A DNA stretch of 64,000 nucleotides from Pempheris klunzingeri (Eukaryota > Chordata > Actinopteri > Acropomatiformes > Pempheridae): the NCBI RefSeq assembly GCF_042242105.1, contig NC_092028.1, positions 13,253,338-13,317,337 of the forward strand, written 5' to 3'. The notes under the pieces were generated by a model, which ran no database searches, was not told the DNA's origin, and worked only from the letters and a program-made list of their open reading frames with translations. A program made the position numbers and the translations under genes. Below, in pieces: positions 49,734-60,886 of the stretch (position 1 is its first letter; each line of letters starts with the position of its first letter).

Positions 49734-52700
49734 TGGTTAATGCCTTGGCGGAGGACTGAGCTATTTGTTCAGCCTAGTTTTATTGGCAGCGTGCTTGAGT
49801 GGGTCCCTCTGCAAGGGGTCTCTGTGGGCTCATCCCGCCTGCATTAAAGTCTACAGTCCTGCCAGTCGAGACTCCCCAGTGAAGTGGTGCGTGTTTGTGT
49901 GTGTCTGTGGCAGACAGAGAGGGAGGAAGGCAGACGGCAAAGAAGTTAGCGAGTATTGACATATTGCCATCATGAAGGGGAATATTTTTTCCGCTTCAGC
50001 TGGAGTATTGATTGAGGACAGAAGCGAAATAAAAACAACTACCCTCTCCTTTCCTTTCACTTTGCTCAACCTCTACCTGTTCCCCTGCGCTCTCATGGGC
50101 CTGTCTCTCCCGGCGGTGCTCCCCATGTTGCTGCTGTTTGCTTGCTGTGTGCTGGAGGTGGTGATGCAGGGCTGTGTTGACAGACAGAGGCAGAGGGAGC
50201 AACTGCACTGCACAGCTGACTCAGCACTCAGCAACCTGGAGGCACCCGGGGCACGGGCTGATGCTTTACTTCCCGGCCACTTCCTTATTCAACGGGTCAC
50301 TTCCAAATATGAGCCTACACCTGAAAGTGAGGGAGGCTTGTGGTTTTTCGTGTGATCCAATTTTCATGTGCACTGTTGTTTTGTTGATTCTTTGAGCTGC
50401 ATAGATCATGGCTGATAATTACACTCTGTTAAGGCAATAGTCATTTGATAGTTATTTCAGCTGTGTCACTTCAAATGCAGCATTTCCCCTCTTGTGCCAC
50501 ATTCTACAGCCTTCTTGTGAGGTTAACCAGGGTAGAGATAAAGCTCGGTGCACTGGATGCTTCATACAGTATGTAAAAGGTACATGCTGACACAAGAGGC
50601 GCCTGCATTGGTACTTGTCCTTCCTCAGGCAAACGCTGTGTGATACATTCATTCTCAAGAAATTGTGTGCTGGGTAAATGGGTTGTGCCAGTTAATCCAC
50701 TCATGGCCACTTCTGACTGGCTACCGTATCCAACCACTGAAAGCCCCCAGCGACCCATATTCTGCCCCCTCCTTTCCCGTTCTGTTCCCCTCCTCTTCGG
50801 CCTGGGTCGACATCAGTAATTACTCTGTCTTTTTTCATCACCATCCAGCTGCTGACCTTCCTTTAAGCCCCAGGAGTCCACACAAAGAGCTTGCATGCGC
50901 ATCAGCACTCTTTCTCAAATAAACAAACACAGTTTCTCCCTCCTATTTTCTCTGTCTTTGCTGTCATATTCTGTCTCACTTTGAGCTGTATGACAGATTT
51001 AGCTGATGCACTGCCAAGGTGATGCTGGAAAGGATAGCTAATTCTTACCTGTCAAATCCTGTCAAACAGAGTTGGGGTTGGAGCAGAGGGTGAGTGAAAG
51101 TTAAATCTCAAAGGCTATATGATGTACAGTGCAGGATTTTCTTTTTGGCATTGAAGAATTTTCCCTGTTTCCCAGCAGATCATTGGTATTCAGAGAGTTC
51201 ACTTGAAGTTCAGCACCTCTGATGACAGTAACCAACACATGACACTGTTTAAGGTCACAAAAAGCCACCAGCAGCTCATACAGAATGTGAAGCAGCTGGG
51301 GTGATTGAAACAAGATTTTAATGCCCGTCAGTGTACATGTGCTGGAGTGCTTGCAAATGTGTGTGGGTGCCCACGTTGCCTTTGAATTTGCGATCACACA
51401 AATAATGCATCATAATTCAGAGAGTGCATTTGCTGCAGAAAATGCATTTTTATGGTAAATGTGTATGTGTATCTGTGTATTTATGGAAGCAGCAGAATGG
51501 CCCAGTGAAGGTTTAATCCGTTCAACCCTATTTAATGTCAGGATGACCTTGAGAGGAACGCCATCTAAATGCAAGGACAAAAAACGTCTGTGTATGTGTG
51601 AATGCAACTGACCTGTGATGACGAGTGTATAGGGAACAGTGGCCTCGGTGAGCATGCCCTGTAGGTGGCCAGTGAAGAGCTGGAGAGCCTGGCCGCGGCC
51701 ACTGTGAGGGTTCACAAGTATCATGACTCTGCACGGGCGACGCACCTCGCTGTACACCACACCTGAGACAGACAGAGAGAGGTGGATGTGAGAGGAGGCA
51801 AGGCTACAGATGAAGGGAGAAGACAAGAGGTGGTCTTCTCACGCATGATCAAATATTTCAGAGAATGTATAAGGACAGGTTCGTCCCTCTGGGGAGAAAA
51901 AGAGCACGAAACAGTAAAGTTATAGGCTGTGACAGCATTCAGAGAGACGATGCTTAATGTTAATGTGACATGTGACTTTCTTCAAGGGAGGAGGGCTTGC
52001 ATGCTTGTCAGTCGGGATCATGCGTTTTATTAATAACAATTCTGTGACATTTTATAAATCCCCACGAGGAAATCCTCCTGTTGCTTAATGTCTCTCTAGG
52101 AAAGAATGGAGTTATGGGCTGACTACACTTCATGACCCAGAGGTTAGCAGGGACTAACAGATGCTTTGCTTATCCAGCTTCCACTTGCCTTAATGAAAAT
52201 GAATAATTATTTATAAAACTAAATAACTAAGTTAAATGACAGTTAATGTCTAAAAAATGTATTAACATTGTTGACATTTTGGGAAATATTTGCTTTCTTG
52301 CAAAGAGCTGCTTTTGAAGATAACACTCATGTCTGTATGATGAATATGAAGCTCTAGCCACCAGCTGATTTGCTTAGTTTAGCATGAAAACAGCTAGCCT
52401 GCCTCTATGCAAAGGTAAAAGAAAATCTACCCACCAGCACTTCTAAAACTCACTGATGAACTTGTTTTATTTTTGTTTGTTTAGTCCAGGAACAGCTGTC
52501 AGGAAAACAGAAAAAAACAGAGATAGTTCGGCAAATAAGCACCATAAAACAATAAATTATTGTTTTTGCAAAACATAACATAATATATTATGTGTTCATC
52601 AGTGAACTTTAGACATTCTGGTAGGCTGATTTTGCTACTATTGGACAAAGTCAGTCTAACTTATTCTTCATTCCTGCTCTTAATGTTAAGCTAAGATAAC

Positions 52701-55700
52701 CAGGTACTAAATATATCTACTATACAATCATGAGAGTGGCAGCAGTTATCAGTTTTCTCATCTAACTCTAAGCTAAGTGTTTTTCCCAAAATATCAAACT
52801 ATGGCCTTGAGGGAAAAGCGGAGAAAAGCATATTTACTAATGAATGTATAGACGATGTGATACGGAGGCAGCTGTTGCTCAAGTGGTTGAGTCGTGGTCA
52901 GATGTCAAATTGTACCCTAATGTATTGAAGATCAGATTATCTCTTTGCATTGATAGCTATCCCATGGCTTTGGCCTTAATAAGTAATGAGTTATTTGTTC
53001 CACCTCATAAAGTTCCCATTCATTTTGAATCCATATTAATGTGGGAGGATCAGGTTCAGCCACTTCATTACAATACTGGCTGCCACTAAAACGGTTTGTA
53101 GCTTTTTAAAATGAAGTCGGAGGGAGGCGTCCTCTGGGTGTGGACTTTTCAGCAGATGACCTTTAAAGCAGACAGAGACTCAAAAGAGACCATATCAAGT
53201 GAATCAGAGAGGACAAAAAAAATAAAATCCATTTTTGGGGTGTGGAGGACAGAAACTTCAGTATCAGTTACCACCATAATTGGGTGATGCTGACTCCGCT
53301 ATCAGGCAGACAAAATTACCAGAGGCACAAAATATGATGGATGGTAAAATTCTACCACCTTTTGCTTATAATGAGAAATAATCAAGAGAGAGACAGTAAT
53401 GCACCACATGCTGAAATTTAACTCAGTAAGATCTGAGTGTTTTTCTCCTTGCCAGTTTGGAGCCTTAATTTCCAGTACTGTGACCTGTGATCTACCCCTC
53501 TACCTCATTTGGCCCTTGATAATAGGACATGGCGGAGGTACAAAAATATCTCGGAGACAGAGGTGTGATCCCATCAGGAAGAGCGAGGAGAGAGTGCGAA
53601 AACACACAGACACATGCCAAACTCTGCCTCCATTCACCCACACAGGGTTACCATTGTTGTTTCTACTCGTATCAGAGCACAATGTGGCTTTCAGACACAA
53701 AAGGTCCTCTCCGTACTTCCAGAATATAGTGGAAACGGACTTTTGGCTGTGAAAGAGCTTTAGATTCGGGTTTTGCACTCAACTGCGCTGAGCTGAGTAG
53801 TTTATACTTTATAAATATCCTTGAAAAGGTCAAACCTAAACATGTACCGATCAGCGTCTTCCTTTGGCAACTCTGACACTGGAATCCATAAAGCACAAAG
53901 CACAGATGAGATAAAGAAACGCTCTGATATCTTGTCCAGCACCTTCAGCAGCCTGCATGGCTCCAGACCTTTAAATCACCTCTGATTTTTTTTCATTGAT
54001 TCAAAGAGAATAATGAATAATGAAGTGAAGAGAAATGGCTATTCAGTTTGATTAGCATGCTACTGCTTCACACCCGCGCTGCTTTACTCTGAAGGGCTGC
54101 ACTCAAACCACTTGTCATGCAAGGAAATCACTTACTACTTCTACTTCATGACTGATCAATCGTTTATTCGTCAGTTTTCAAGCAAAAAAATCGTTTTATA
54201 TTTTCAGCTTCTGAGTTGTGAGGATTTGTTTGATTTGTGCTGGTCGGACAACACAAGCAAATAGAAGACATCACCTCAGGTACGGGGAAGGTGTGACAGT
54301 CATATTTCAGTGCCTATAGATGAAATGATTAACTGATAATTCGACAAAATAATCAGCAGATTAATCGATAATGTAAATGATCATTTGCAGCCCTAATAAA
54401 ACTTAAATTAACGTCTGAAAATGTATTTTACACTAAACTTATCTGGAGATTATAATTATTATTCAATTGCACAGGACTTTTATCAGGAGGCAACCTGGTA
54501 TCAACATTAGTGACATGTTTGATTTACCATCATAAGGGGTGACAATTTAAATCTCAGGGATAACAAGATGATTAACAGGACAGGAACCAAAAAAAAAACA
54601 TTATTGAATATATACTGGGCCTCTGAAAAAAATCAAAAAAACAAAAAAAACATGCTTTGCCTGAACTGGTCATAAGTAGACATGTGAAACTGCCAACGAG
54701 GGGTCACAAACAGACACCAAATTGTTTTAAGAGGTTACAGGCCCCCAAAAAATGGGGGCCAGTGGTCGTTTCAACTTCACCATCAAATAGACCCGCAGCA
54801 GCTCAATGCTATATTGATTAATTCATGATTCATTGTCCACTGTGTGTGCTTGTCACAGGAAGATAGATGCAGGGTATGAGCGTGTGTGTGAAATCTATCT
54901 GTGATGTGAAGTCAGATACCTGTGGGAAGATCCTACCCATCACACCGGCGAGGAAACTTTCAACCGCAGTGTGTGTATTTCACAGTCACAAGTGGGTAAA
55001 CACACACACAAGCAGCCAGGCGACAGGCAGACTGGATGTGACAATGTGTCAGTGCTAACAAGCGCTGAGCTGACAGAGAGGAGTCACTCACCACCAGCAT
55101 ATCACTGTGCTGATAGTTAAAAAGTACTAAATAAAGATGCAATGCACCTTCAGCATCACATACTGCTGCACAGGTGGGATTTGTTAAAGCATGACACCTC
55201 TCAGGAAAACTCTTGGAGCAGAAACAAATATGTGGGTTGTTCACTGAAAGCTGTCTTGTTCAGGAGTAACCCTATACCCAGACTGCACTGACGTGTCTGC
55301 AAACAAGCCGCATTCCAAGGTCGGGTGAGTGTTTGCTGGAGAGGAGGGGAGGAGGTCCGAAGAGTAAAAACACAACTGCCCACTGAGGCATCACCAGACT
55401 GAGGGCGGGGTGTTGACAGGCCATCACAGCTGTGTGTCACGGAGCCGAAGACAAAGGCTCCAGAGGGACCGAGATGCTGGATGGGGTGAGAGGTCACCTG
55501 GTGACGCATTTTAGCTCTCCTTCTCCGAGGAAGCCACGGCAGCCTCAGCAGAGCCTCAGGGAGGAGAGATCACACACTGACACACACACACACACTTGAA
55601 CCTGCGGCTGCCCAAAAACAGTCGCTTTTGTGGGAGCTGAAACAGACCGCAGCTCTTTGCTCACTTCATTTTCTCTCCCACACAACAACATACAAGTTCA

Positions 55701-58379
55701 TGCTTGTAAGAATTTGCATTTGAATTTTAAGGCTGCGCTGGGCTTCCAAATGTCCCAGACATTTTGGAAACATCAAAACATTATGGAACACGGATTGAGG
55801 CAAAATTCTACAGCATATAAATGTTAAATCTGCGTCTGGCCTCCCAGCTGCTGTTTGAAAAGCAGAAAAGGTTACAGCCATTAACAATAAAGGCAGCCAA
55901 GTCAAAGCAGCTAACCATCATCTCATTCCTTCGCATGCAATCTCACTGTGGATCTCCTAAGCAGGGGCAGACCATCAGCATGTGCAGGGCTGTATCATAG
56001 CGTATGCTCTTTATTATTTACGGCTCATTCGTTCCAATGAACCTGCAGTGAGAGTAAAAAGTCAGTGCGATAGACTCTCAACACCCAAACTAAATTAGAC
56101 TGGATTAGTAGAGTTATTGTAAACTATACCTCACACAGAGTGTTTGTCCACCTTACACTTCAGTGACGTCACCGTGGTAGCTCTCGGACTAAATACCAAT
56201 TTCGCAATGCAGTTGCACTTTTAATCCAAACTTTCCATCTGAAATGCCAGATGAGATGGCACGCAATTAACTTAGGGGGTAAATACACTATAAGGGATTA
56301 GTGAATCACACTGACTTTCATACACCCTCTACAGCGAGGCAGTAAAGCAGCCTCCTGAATCTATCACCACAACATTACTCATTTAAATCACATAATATAT
56401 TCTGTTAAATACTGTATTATTGGCTGGCCTGGATCTGGGATGCTAAAACAAGCTTATAAATTAATGATTTGATCACATCATCGCTGAGACGCCGTGTTCA
56501 AAAGAAGGGAAGAGGCAAAAAAAAAAAAGAATCTGGGATGAGAGACCATGCGCAGCCGTTGGATGGCTGATCTGGTTCATTAGTATGTGCGATTTGAAAA
56601 CCTCCCAAGCTGGAGCTCTTTGATGAGTCCAGTAAGAGGATGGTGACCAGGGGGGGGGGCACCCAGTTACCTCTCAGGTTACCATCTGCCTGCCTGCCTG
56701 GCATTCAGGACTGAAACCCAAACTCCTGCTGGCTGCAGACCAGAGGGAGGCTGGATGTTCTTCATCACACAGAGCCCATCTCTCGCTCTCTCTCTCTTTG
56801 TCCACCTGGAGGCTGCTACCAGGAGGGTGACCTCATTCCTTATCCTGCTGTTAACACTTGTCTCCATCTTTGGCAACCAACATTCCAAAATCAGTCACCG
56901 TCAACTCAAATATCTGCTTCCTGTTTGACCTGCTCTGGCTGCCCAGGAGCACATGCCTAGTTTGCATAGTTAAATATTCTCACATGAGGAAAAGGATATT
57001 ACCTGACCTGATATGGCAGATTCAGATTTTGCACTCTAATGATAAACTGAGTCATCGTTTTGGGGCCCAAACAGTTTTGTCTCATCGTCAGCAAGTATCA
57101 CCCCTTCCTCCCAGATGAGTGATAGCTGCATAAAAACTTCTCATACTGTATTCGTGTTAATTACTGTATCATCATATACCAGGAAGCAGCAAAGAGAAGC
57201 TAATGAGACTGGAAGACAAAGGAACCTGAGGACAGTGTGCATTTTAAACAGAGCGAGACATGATGAGACCTAATTAGACGTAGCTGCTGCAAAGCAGGAT
57301 GAAAAACAGGCTGATGTTTTGATGTGATTTTTTTTTCCACCCATCAACAATGAATTCTCAGTTGGGAATTTACTGAGCAGGAATAATGAAGCCCATGCTG
57401 CCACTACACTGCCGCTGACAGAAGATCAGTAGGAAATCTAACTATTTAAGTGATCCGTTTTGTGTGTGTGTGTGTGTTTACAGCAGGCTCCAGATCCAGG
57501 ATCATAACGCTCATGCGTGCTGTTGAAATGAATGAGGCAGCTGTAATTGCTGCAGGCAGCTGGATCACCCTTCACGGCAGGTAGAGCAGGTTACTGAGAG
57601 CAGATGGAATGTGTGCAAGTGCCAAACCTGTTTTTGGCAACAGGAAGGTGCACTATGGTTGAGGTATCATGTGGAGATTTTTGAGAGTCGAATCAGCCTA
57701 CTTTTGGCCAGCTGGCTCACTTTTTAAGACTTTTGTCACATAAAAACAAAAGCAGAATCACTGTGATGATCATCAGAGAGCTCAAGTGTCACTGTGGTGC
57801 TCAGCTTATGGCACACTATGATATTTCATCATCCTCATATCTAAATACTATTTGAATATTCTCATTTTCTCACATAGAGGCCTGCAGTCGTGTGCTATAA
57901 AGTTACATGTTCATTTTTCAGGCTTCAAACTGGTGTGACCCGTGGTGCTCACCGTCTCTCCGGGGCGCCTGCAGCACGGACGCATCTCTGATGGCACGAG
58001 CCCACCTCTCAGCCTCCTGGAAGTTGGCGAGCGGGTCCTGGACCAGCGCGACCCGAAAGCACTGCTCCACTCTCTGCCGGGCCACTCCGGCGCTCATCCA
58101 GCGCCTCTTGAACGGGTAGAAATAGGCGGTGAAGTAGGCGCCGACGTCCGCGTCGTCCGGCCCTCTGTACGCACGGCAGCCGACACAGTCAGTCAAGTTA
58201 AAAACCACCTTCATCCGGCCGGGTGAGGAGGAGATCCTTTGGATGGTCAGGGCGCTCTCCGTCAGGCTCACCGAGTACCGGACCCTGTCGTTGAGCGTGT
58301 CGGTGAACTCCCCGTACAGCGCGCCCACGACCCCGTTCCGCTGGCGGGATGCGTCCGGTTCACAGGCGTCTTTCTCCAT
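46126..58379 (-). CDS. sphk1: Sphingosine kinase, complete, 5 coding exons, 565 residues
   Basis: Lipid kinase that phosphorylates sphingosine to sphingosine-1-phosphate using ATP. Exons: 57953-58379, 51613-51762, 49305-49399, 47869-47984, 46126-47035; all introns are GT/AG and the phases join (1, 1, 0, 2), giving 566 codons with TGA. Residues 1-143 are an N-terminal extension like that of SPHK2. The DAGK catalytic fold starts at RVMILVNPHSGRG (about 153-165). The ATP loop SGDG is at 217-220 with catalytic Asp219, GILPGGSGNALA follows at about 244-255, and the C-terminal half holds SLAWGFVADVD and DDGLIHLFYV. A Ser/Asn/Thr/Pro-rich insert covers about 353-448. SLAWGFVADVDIESEKYR and DFVLVLA resemble SPHK1, whereas MITVDGEMVEYGP and the N-terminus resemble SPHK2. 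Neighbouring FBF1 and SNORD1 host genes favour sphk1. The family is certain; the paralogue is not. Confidence 0.93.
47036..47868 (-). other. Sphingosine kinase intron 4 with an interspersed repeat remnant
   Basis: About 47215-47400 resembles a repeat I know from many percomorph genomes (ATGTTTACC-type, then TTAGCATGCTAACATTTGCT). No exon or RNA gene is seen in the intron. Confidence 0.45.
47869..47984 (-). CDS. sphk1: Sphingosine kinase exon 4
   Basis: Acceptor AATTCAG, donor ACA|GTGAGT. Encodes VINGLMEREDWQEAIKIPLG and ILPGGSGNALAASIHHYS, covering the GGSGN nucleotide-binding loop. It ends two bases into the Gln codon finished by exon 5. Confidence 0.95.
47985..49304 (-). other. Sphingosine kinase intron 3
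   Basis: No gene found. Contains A/T runs (for example the T-run near 48450) and no recognised repeat family. Confidence 0.4.
49305..49399 (-). CDS. sphk1: Sphingosine kinase exon 3 (ATP-binding SGDG)
   Basis: Acceptor CTGTCAG, donor GAG|GTGTGG. Encodes HQNHARELVKKADLSQWDAL and VIMSGDGLLFE, the most conserved part of sphingosine kinases; the Asp of SGDG is the catalytic base. Confidence 0.96.
49680..49733. repeat. Compound (TA)n(TG)n microsatellite
   Basis: A TATATA block flows directly into a TGTGTG block inside intron 2 of the sphingosine kinase gene (49400-51612). The remainder of that intron shows no gene. Confidence 0.95.
51613..51762 (-). CDS. sphk1: Sphingosine kinase exon 2 (first kinase motif)
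   Basis: Bounded by acceptor TCTCAG and donor GTCAGT. Encodes VVYSEVRRPCRVMILVNP, then HSGRGQALQLF, and ends at YTLVIT plus one base, completing Glu with the next exon. The NP-x-SG-x-G element is the first conserved kinase block (nucleotide-binding side). Confidence 0.95.
52262..52812. mobile_element. Non-autonomous inverted-repeat DNA element (percomorph MITE)
   Basis: The left end reads GACATTTTGGGAAATATTTG and the right end TTTTTCCCAAAATATCAAAC, an imperfect inverted pair. Inner blocks also mirror (CTCATGTCTGTATGATGAAT and CTTAGTTTAGCATGAAAACA against TTAAGCTAAGATAACC and ATCATGAGAGTGG). I recognise these phrases as a very abundant interspersed repeat of perch-like fish. It has no coding capacity. 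Confidence 0.75.
54295..54398. repeat. Degraded percomorph interspersed repeat
   Basis: The stretch with AATAATCAGCAGATTAATCG and ATAATG, ending in TTTGCAGCCCTAA, matches from memory the terminal part of one of the commonest percomorph repeats, here in reverse orientation and diverged. Confidence 0.7.
57953..58379 (-). CDS. sphk1: Sphingosine kinase exon 1 (N-terminal extension)
   Basis: Starts at the ATG of MEKDACEPDASRQRN and encodes 142 residues plus one base before the donor GACG|GTGAGC. It contains ALYGEF, RYSVSLTESALTIQR, DCVGCRAYRG, GAYFTAYFYP and FQEAERWARAI, the PH-like domain preceding the kinase fold in SPHK2 and long forms. CpG-rich. The 5' UTR continues upward toward about 58.6 kb, with no in-frame ATG closer that would extend the protein convincingly. 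Confidence 0.92.
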
Positions 58380-59680
58380 CCCGACGCGTCCCGCAGGCCG
58401 GTGTGCGGATGGCGGTGCGGTGCAGACTCTGATCCGAGCAGCCTGCTGTGGGACCCTTTGAGTGTGATAACAGCAGCTTTCTCAGTCCGGAGTCTCTCCC
58501 TAGTGACTGAAAGAGGAATGGCAGTGATGGAGCTGGAGGAGAGCGCACTTCACGGTCCTGAAAAAAACCCCAACACTTTCTGCTCTCATGTCCGCTCAAA
58601 CCAGATAATAAATAATATTTTAACCACCAAACTAAACAACTTTTCATAATCATGTAGAGAGAGGTGTCTTGTTAAGTTTGGCCTCATGATGGAGACACCA
58701 ACCAGTGGGCGTATTCGGCCTGTTTGAAACTGATTTGAATCTAATTTCTGATAAAATTCACAATTTTAAAATACATTATGGACGTGAGAGATCATTGACA
58801 TGGGAAACAGTAGTTTGATGAAACAATTTCAATTCTAAGTCCTTGTTTTTTCAGATGCTTTGTCTGATGAAGACCATAAAATGATGTAGACAGCTTCAGA
58901 GAAAGCATGTAAGTGGCCCTTTTGTTAAGACTGTTTTATAAAACTACATTACCTTTCGTGTAGATTTTCCTCCATGTATATGTTTTAAGACTGCACATAT
59001 GGCATTTTACTCAGTGAAACTGAAGAGGCATGTCTGTAAATGTGTTTGAATTGGTATCTCTTTTTTGTCAAATAAATGAACTGCTGAATAACTTTGGCAG
59101 GCAATGCGGATCTCTATCATTTTTTCCATCACATAATTAATCTAGGCTATTAAATATTTAGACGCCCTGACTGTCTGTGCCCCCTAAATGCCTTTCAGAA
59201 GAGCTCAGATATTTTTCAAATGATTTGCTGAATGTGATCCCAATTATTGGCCTCAGCTACATAACACATTTCTCTCCATCCCCGGCAGACTTACTGTCAC
59301 ATCTCCATGCACTGAAATAAACATGCATGTGTATTATTCACCAGCTATAGGAGCTTTTTCTCCCTTTTTCCCTACACATATCTGATATCTGACTTGAGCT
59401 GAGATTAAGGTGGAATTATAAAATGTTAGTGGTCACTGTTGAAAGGTTTGACAGGCTTGTGCCTGCACATTTTTTGTTGGACTAGTGTGACCTTAGTGTA
59501 TTTTATTAATTCCTCTCACATAACCACATCAACTGAAATCATACATGTTTCTAATTCTTATCATATATATTAATTGTTAAATTATAGCTAAGTTAGCCTT
59601 GAGTTGAGTAGTTCAAAGTAGCATTTATGAAACAGTTTTTCTTTTACTAGTTGAACTTTTACCACACCCAGAAAGTAATC
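58380..59680. promoter_or_regulatory. Divergent promoter interval between sphk and the snoRNA host
   Basis: Sphingosine kinase is transcribed leftward from about 58.6 kb, with its 5' UTR in the CpG-rich part next to 58379, and the snoRNA host rightward from about 59.74 kb. The middle is AT-rich, with no recognised repeat or gene. Whether control elements are shared cannot be told from sequence. Confidence 0.4.
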
Positions 59681-59750
59681 ACGTGGTATGTGACGTTTAC
59701 GAGATATATAATGGTCATCACGCGAGATTTCCGGTCTTGAGCTCTTTGGT
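59680..59750 (+). promoter_or_regulatory. Promoter of the snoRNA host gene
   Basis: An E-box CACGTG (59680-59685), a TGACGT (59691-59696), a TATATAA (59705-59711), then CACGCGAGATTTCCGG and a pyrimidine start-like CTCTTT (742-747). E-boxes and oligopyrimidine starts are usual for snoRNA host genes and ribosome-related promoters. The exact start site is inferred. Confidence 0.5.
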
Positions 59751-60336
59751 TCGTGGTGTGGTAGACGGGAGCCGGAAAGCTCCAACCTCGGCGAGATGTT
59801 TTCACTTTTTGCGATGCTCTTTTGCTTAAATATGGAGTTTAGTGCAGATAAGCCGCCGTGAAGAGGTAATAATTTGATGCACAGCTAATGGGACTTAAGT
59901 GTGAGTTTGACGGGATAGTTTCTTGTGACCGGTGCTAGCCTGCTAGCTGTTAGCTTATCGAAAGACGGGCAAACACGTGCTGGAGAACCACGTTGGGGGA
60001 AAAGTTAGAAATGGGTTTTAAAACCTGGTATTAGATAAATAGCGGACATGCATTTAATTCACTGGCACGTACACTAGCATGACTACTATCTTAAATGTTA
60101 ATTTGCAGCTCCTAAGATTAGAGAGACGTACAGCAACGTGGCCTCCCTGTGGTCTCAGTGGATTATTTCAAGTCTGTGTATTACAGATCTAAAGTCTGAT
60201 TTCATACATTTCAACTTCACAGGTGGCCTTGGCTGATGTGTAATGAGGTTTACCTTCCTGCCAGTGAAGACCAAGTCTTTCATCGCAATGAAAGGTATGA
60301 ATTATCAGCGTTGTGCCCGATTTTATAGCTTCCTCT

Positions 60337-60411
60337 CTGCAGTGCATATGATGATTTTTGTTATCCCTGTCTGAGAAAAAGTGTTGAAACCAATGGTATC
60401 TGACTCTGCAG
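60337..60411 (+). ncRNA. snord1: SNORD1-like box C/D snoRNA (copy A)
   Basis: C box ATGATGA (60348-60354), D' CTGA (60371-60374), D CTGA (60400-60403). The guide before D', TTATCCCTGT, is complementary to ACAGGGATAA of the 28S peptidyl-transferase region. The fifth base before D' targets the second G after ACA, the position assigned to SNORD1 and yeast snR38. CTGCAG at both ends can form a terminal stem. It lies in intron 2 of the host gene. Confidence 0.82.
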
Positions 60412-60569
60412 ACCACAAGTACCCCAGACTGCAAGTCACACGCAGCTGATTAACCATCATTAATATGTTGTTGTTGCAGGTTCATGCTTGTTCTGTCCCG
60501 CTTGACAATGACTGCCAAAGGGAGACGAAGAGGTTTGTACCACCTCTGCTTCTTGTGATCAGGGCTGCC

Positions 60570-60662
60570 AATGATTCAGTGATGAAAACTGCTGCATAGG
60601 AAGTGCCGTCTGATGCGATAACTGACGATGGCAATAGCTGTTCTGAGAAATGTCAAATCATT
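60570..60662 (+). ncRNA. Candidate box C/D snoRNA, target not identified
   Basis: C box GTGATGA (60579-60585), D' CTGA (60610-60613), C' TGACGAT (60623-60629), D CTGA (60643-60646). All four boxes are in order. AATGATT (60570-60576) and AATCATT (60656-60662) could pair outside them, although the 3' arm is nine bases from the D box. Guides would be GAAGTGCCGT (before D') and AATAGCTGTT (before D). I do not recognise either in rRNA or snRNA. It sits in intron 3 at the usual distance from the splice site. Confidence 0.65.
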
Positions 60663-60812
60663 TGTTTTTTTCAGAGTGCATAATCTGAACATTTGGTGAC
60701 CTGGCTGTAAAATTTCTCCTTTCAGGTCATTATGGCTGCAAAGATCCACAAGCTGACAAGTGGGTGCTGAGAAAAGTCAAGCAGGTAAATGCTGTAAAAC
60801 TGATAAATTCAA

Positions 60813-60886
60813 AGTCAAGTCAGTGATGATACATGTTATCCCTGTCTGAACTAAAGTGTGGAGTCATGGTAACCTGAGGCTTGACT
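60813..60886 (+). ncRNA. snord1: SNORD1-like box C/D snoRNA (copy B)
   Basis: C box GTGATGA (60823-60829), D' CTGA (60846-60849), D CTGA (60874-60877), enclosed by a perfect 7-bp stem AGTCAAG/CTTGACT. It shares the guide TGTTATCCCTGT with copy A, while the sequence before the D box differs between copies. This points to the D' guide as the working one, aimed at the same 28S G. It lies in intron 4 of the host gene. Confidence 0.87.

Larger units (their letters stand above)
51763..57952 (-). other. Sphingosine kinase intron 1 (6.2 kb)
   Basis: The largest intron. It holds a palindromic MITE (about 52262-52812), a degraded percomorph repeat (about 54295-54398), CT- and GT-rich simple stretches (about 56780-56800 and 57462-57477) and otherwise unrecognised DNA. 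No additional exon or RNA gene could be supported. Confidence 0.6.

Noticed and set aside
53399-53778. ORFs of about 100 codons in intron 1 of sphk
   Set aside because: No recognisable protein, overlapping frames on both strands, no splice context.
58239-58653. Plus- and minus-strand frames overlapping sphk exon 1 and its 5' UTR
   Set aside because: Shadows of a GC-rich exon; the minus-frame exon 1 joins correctly in phase to four further kinase exons.
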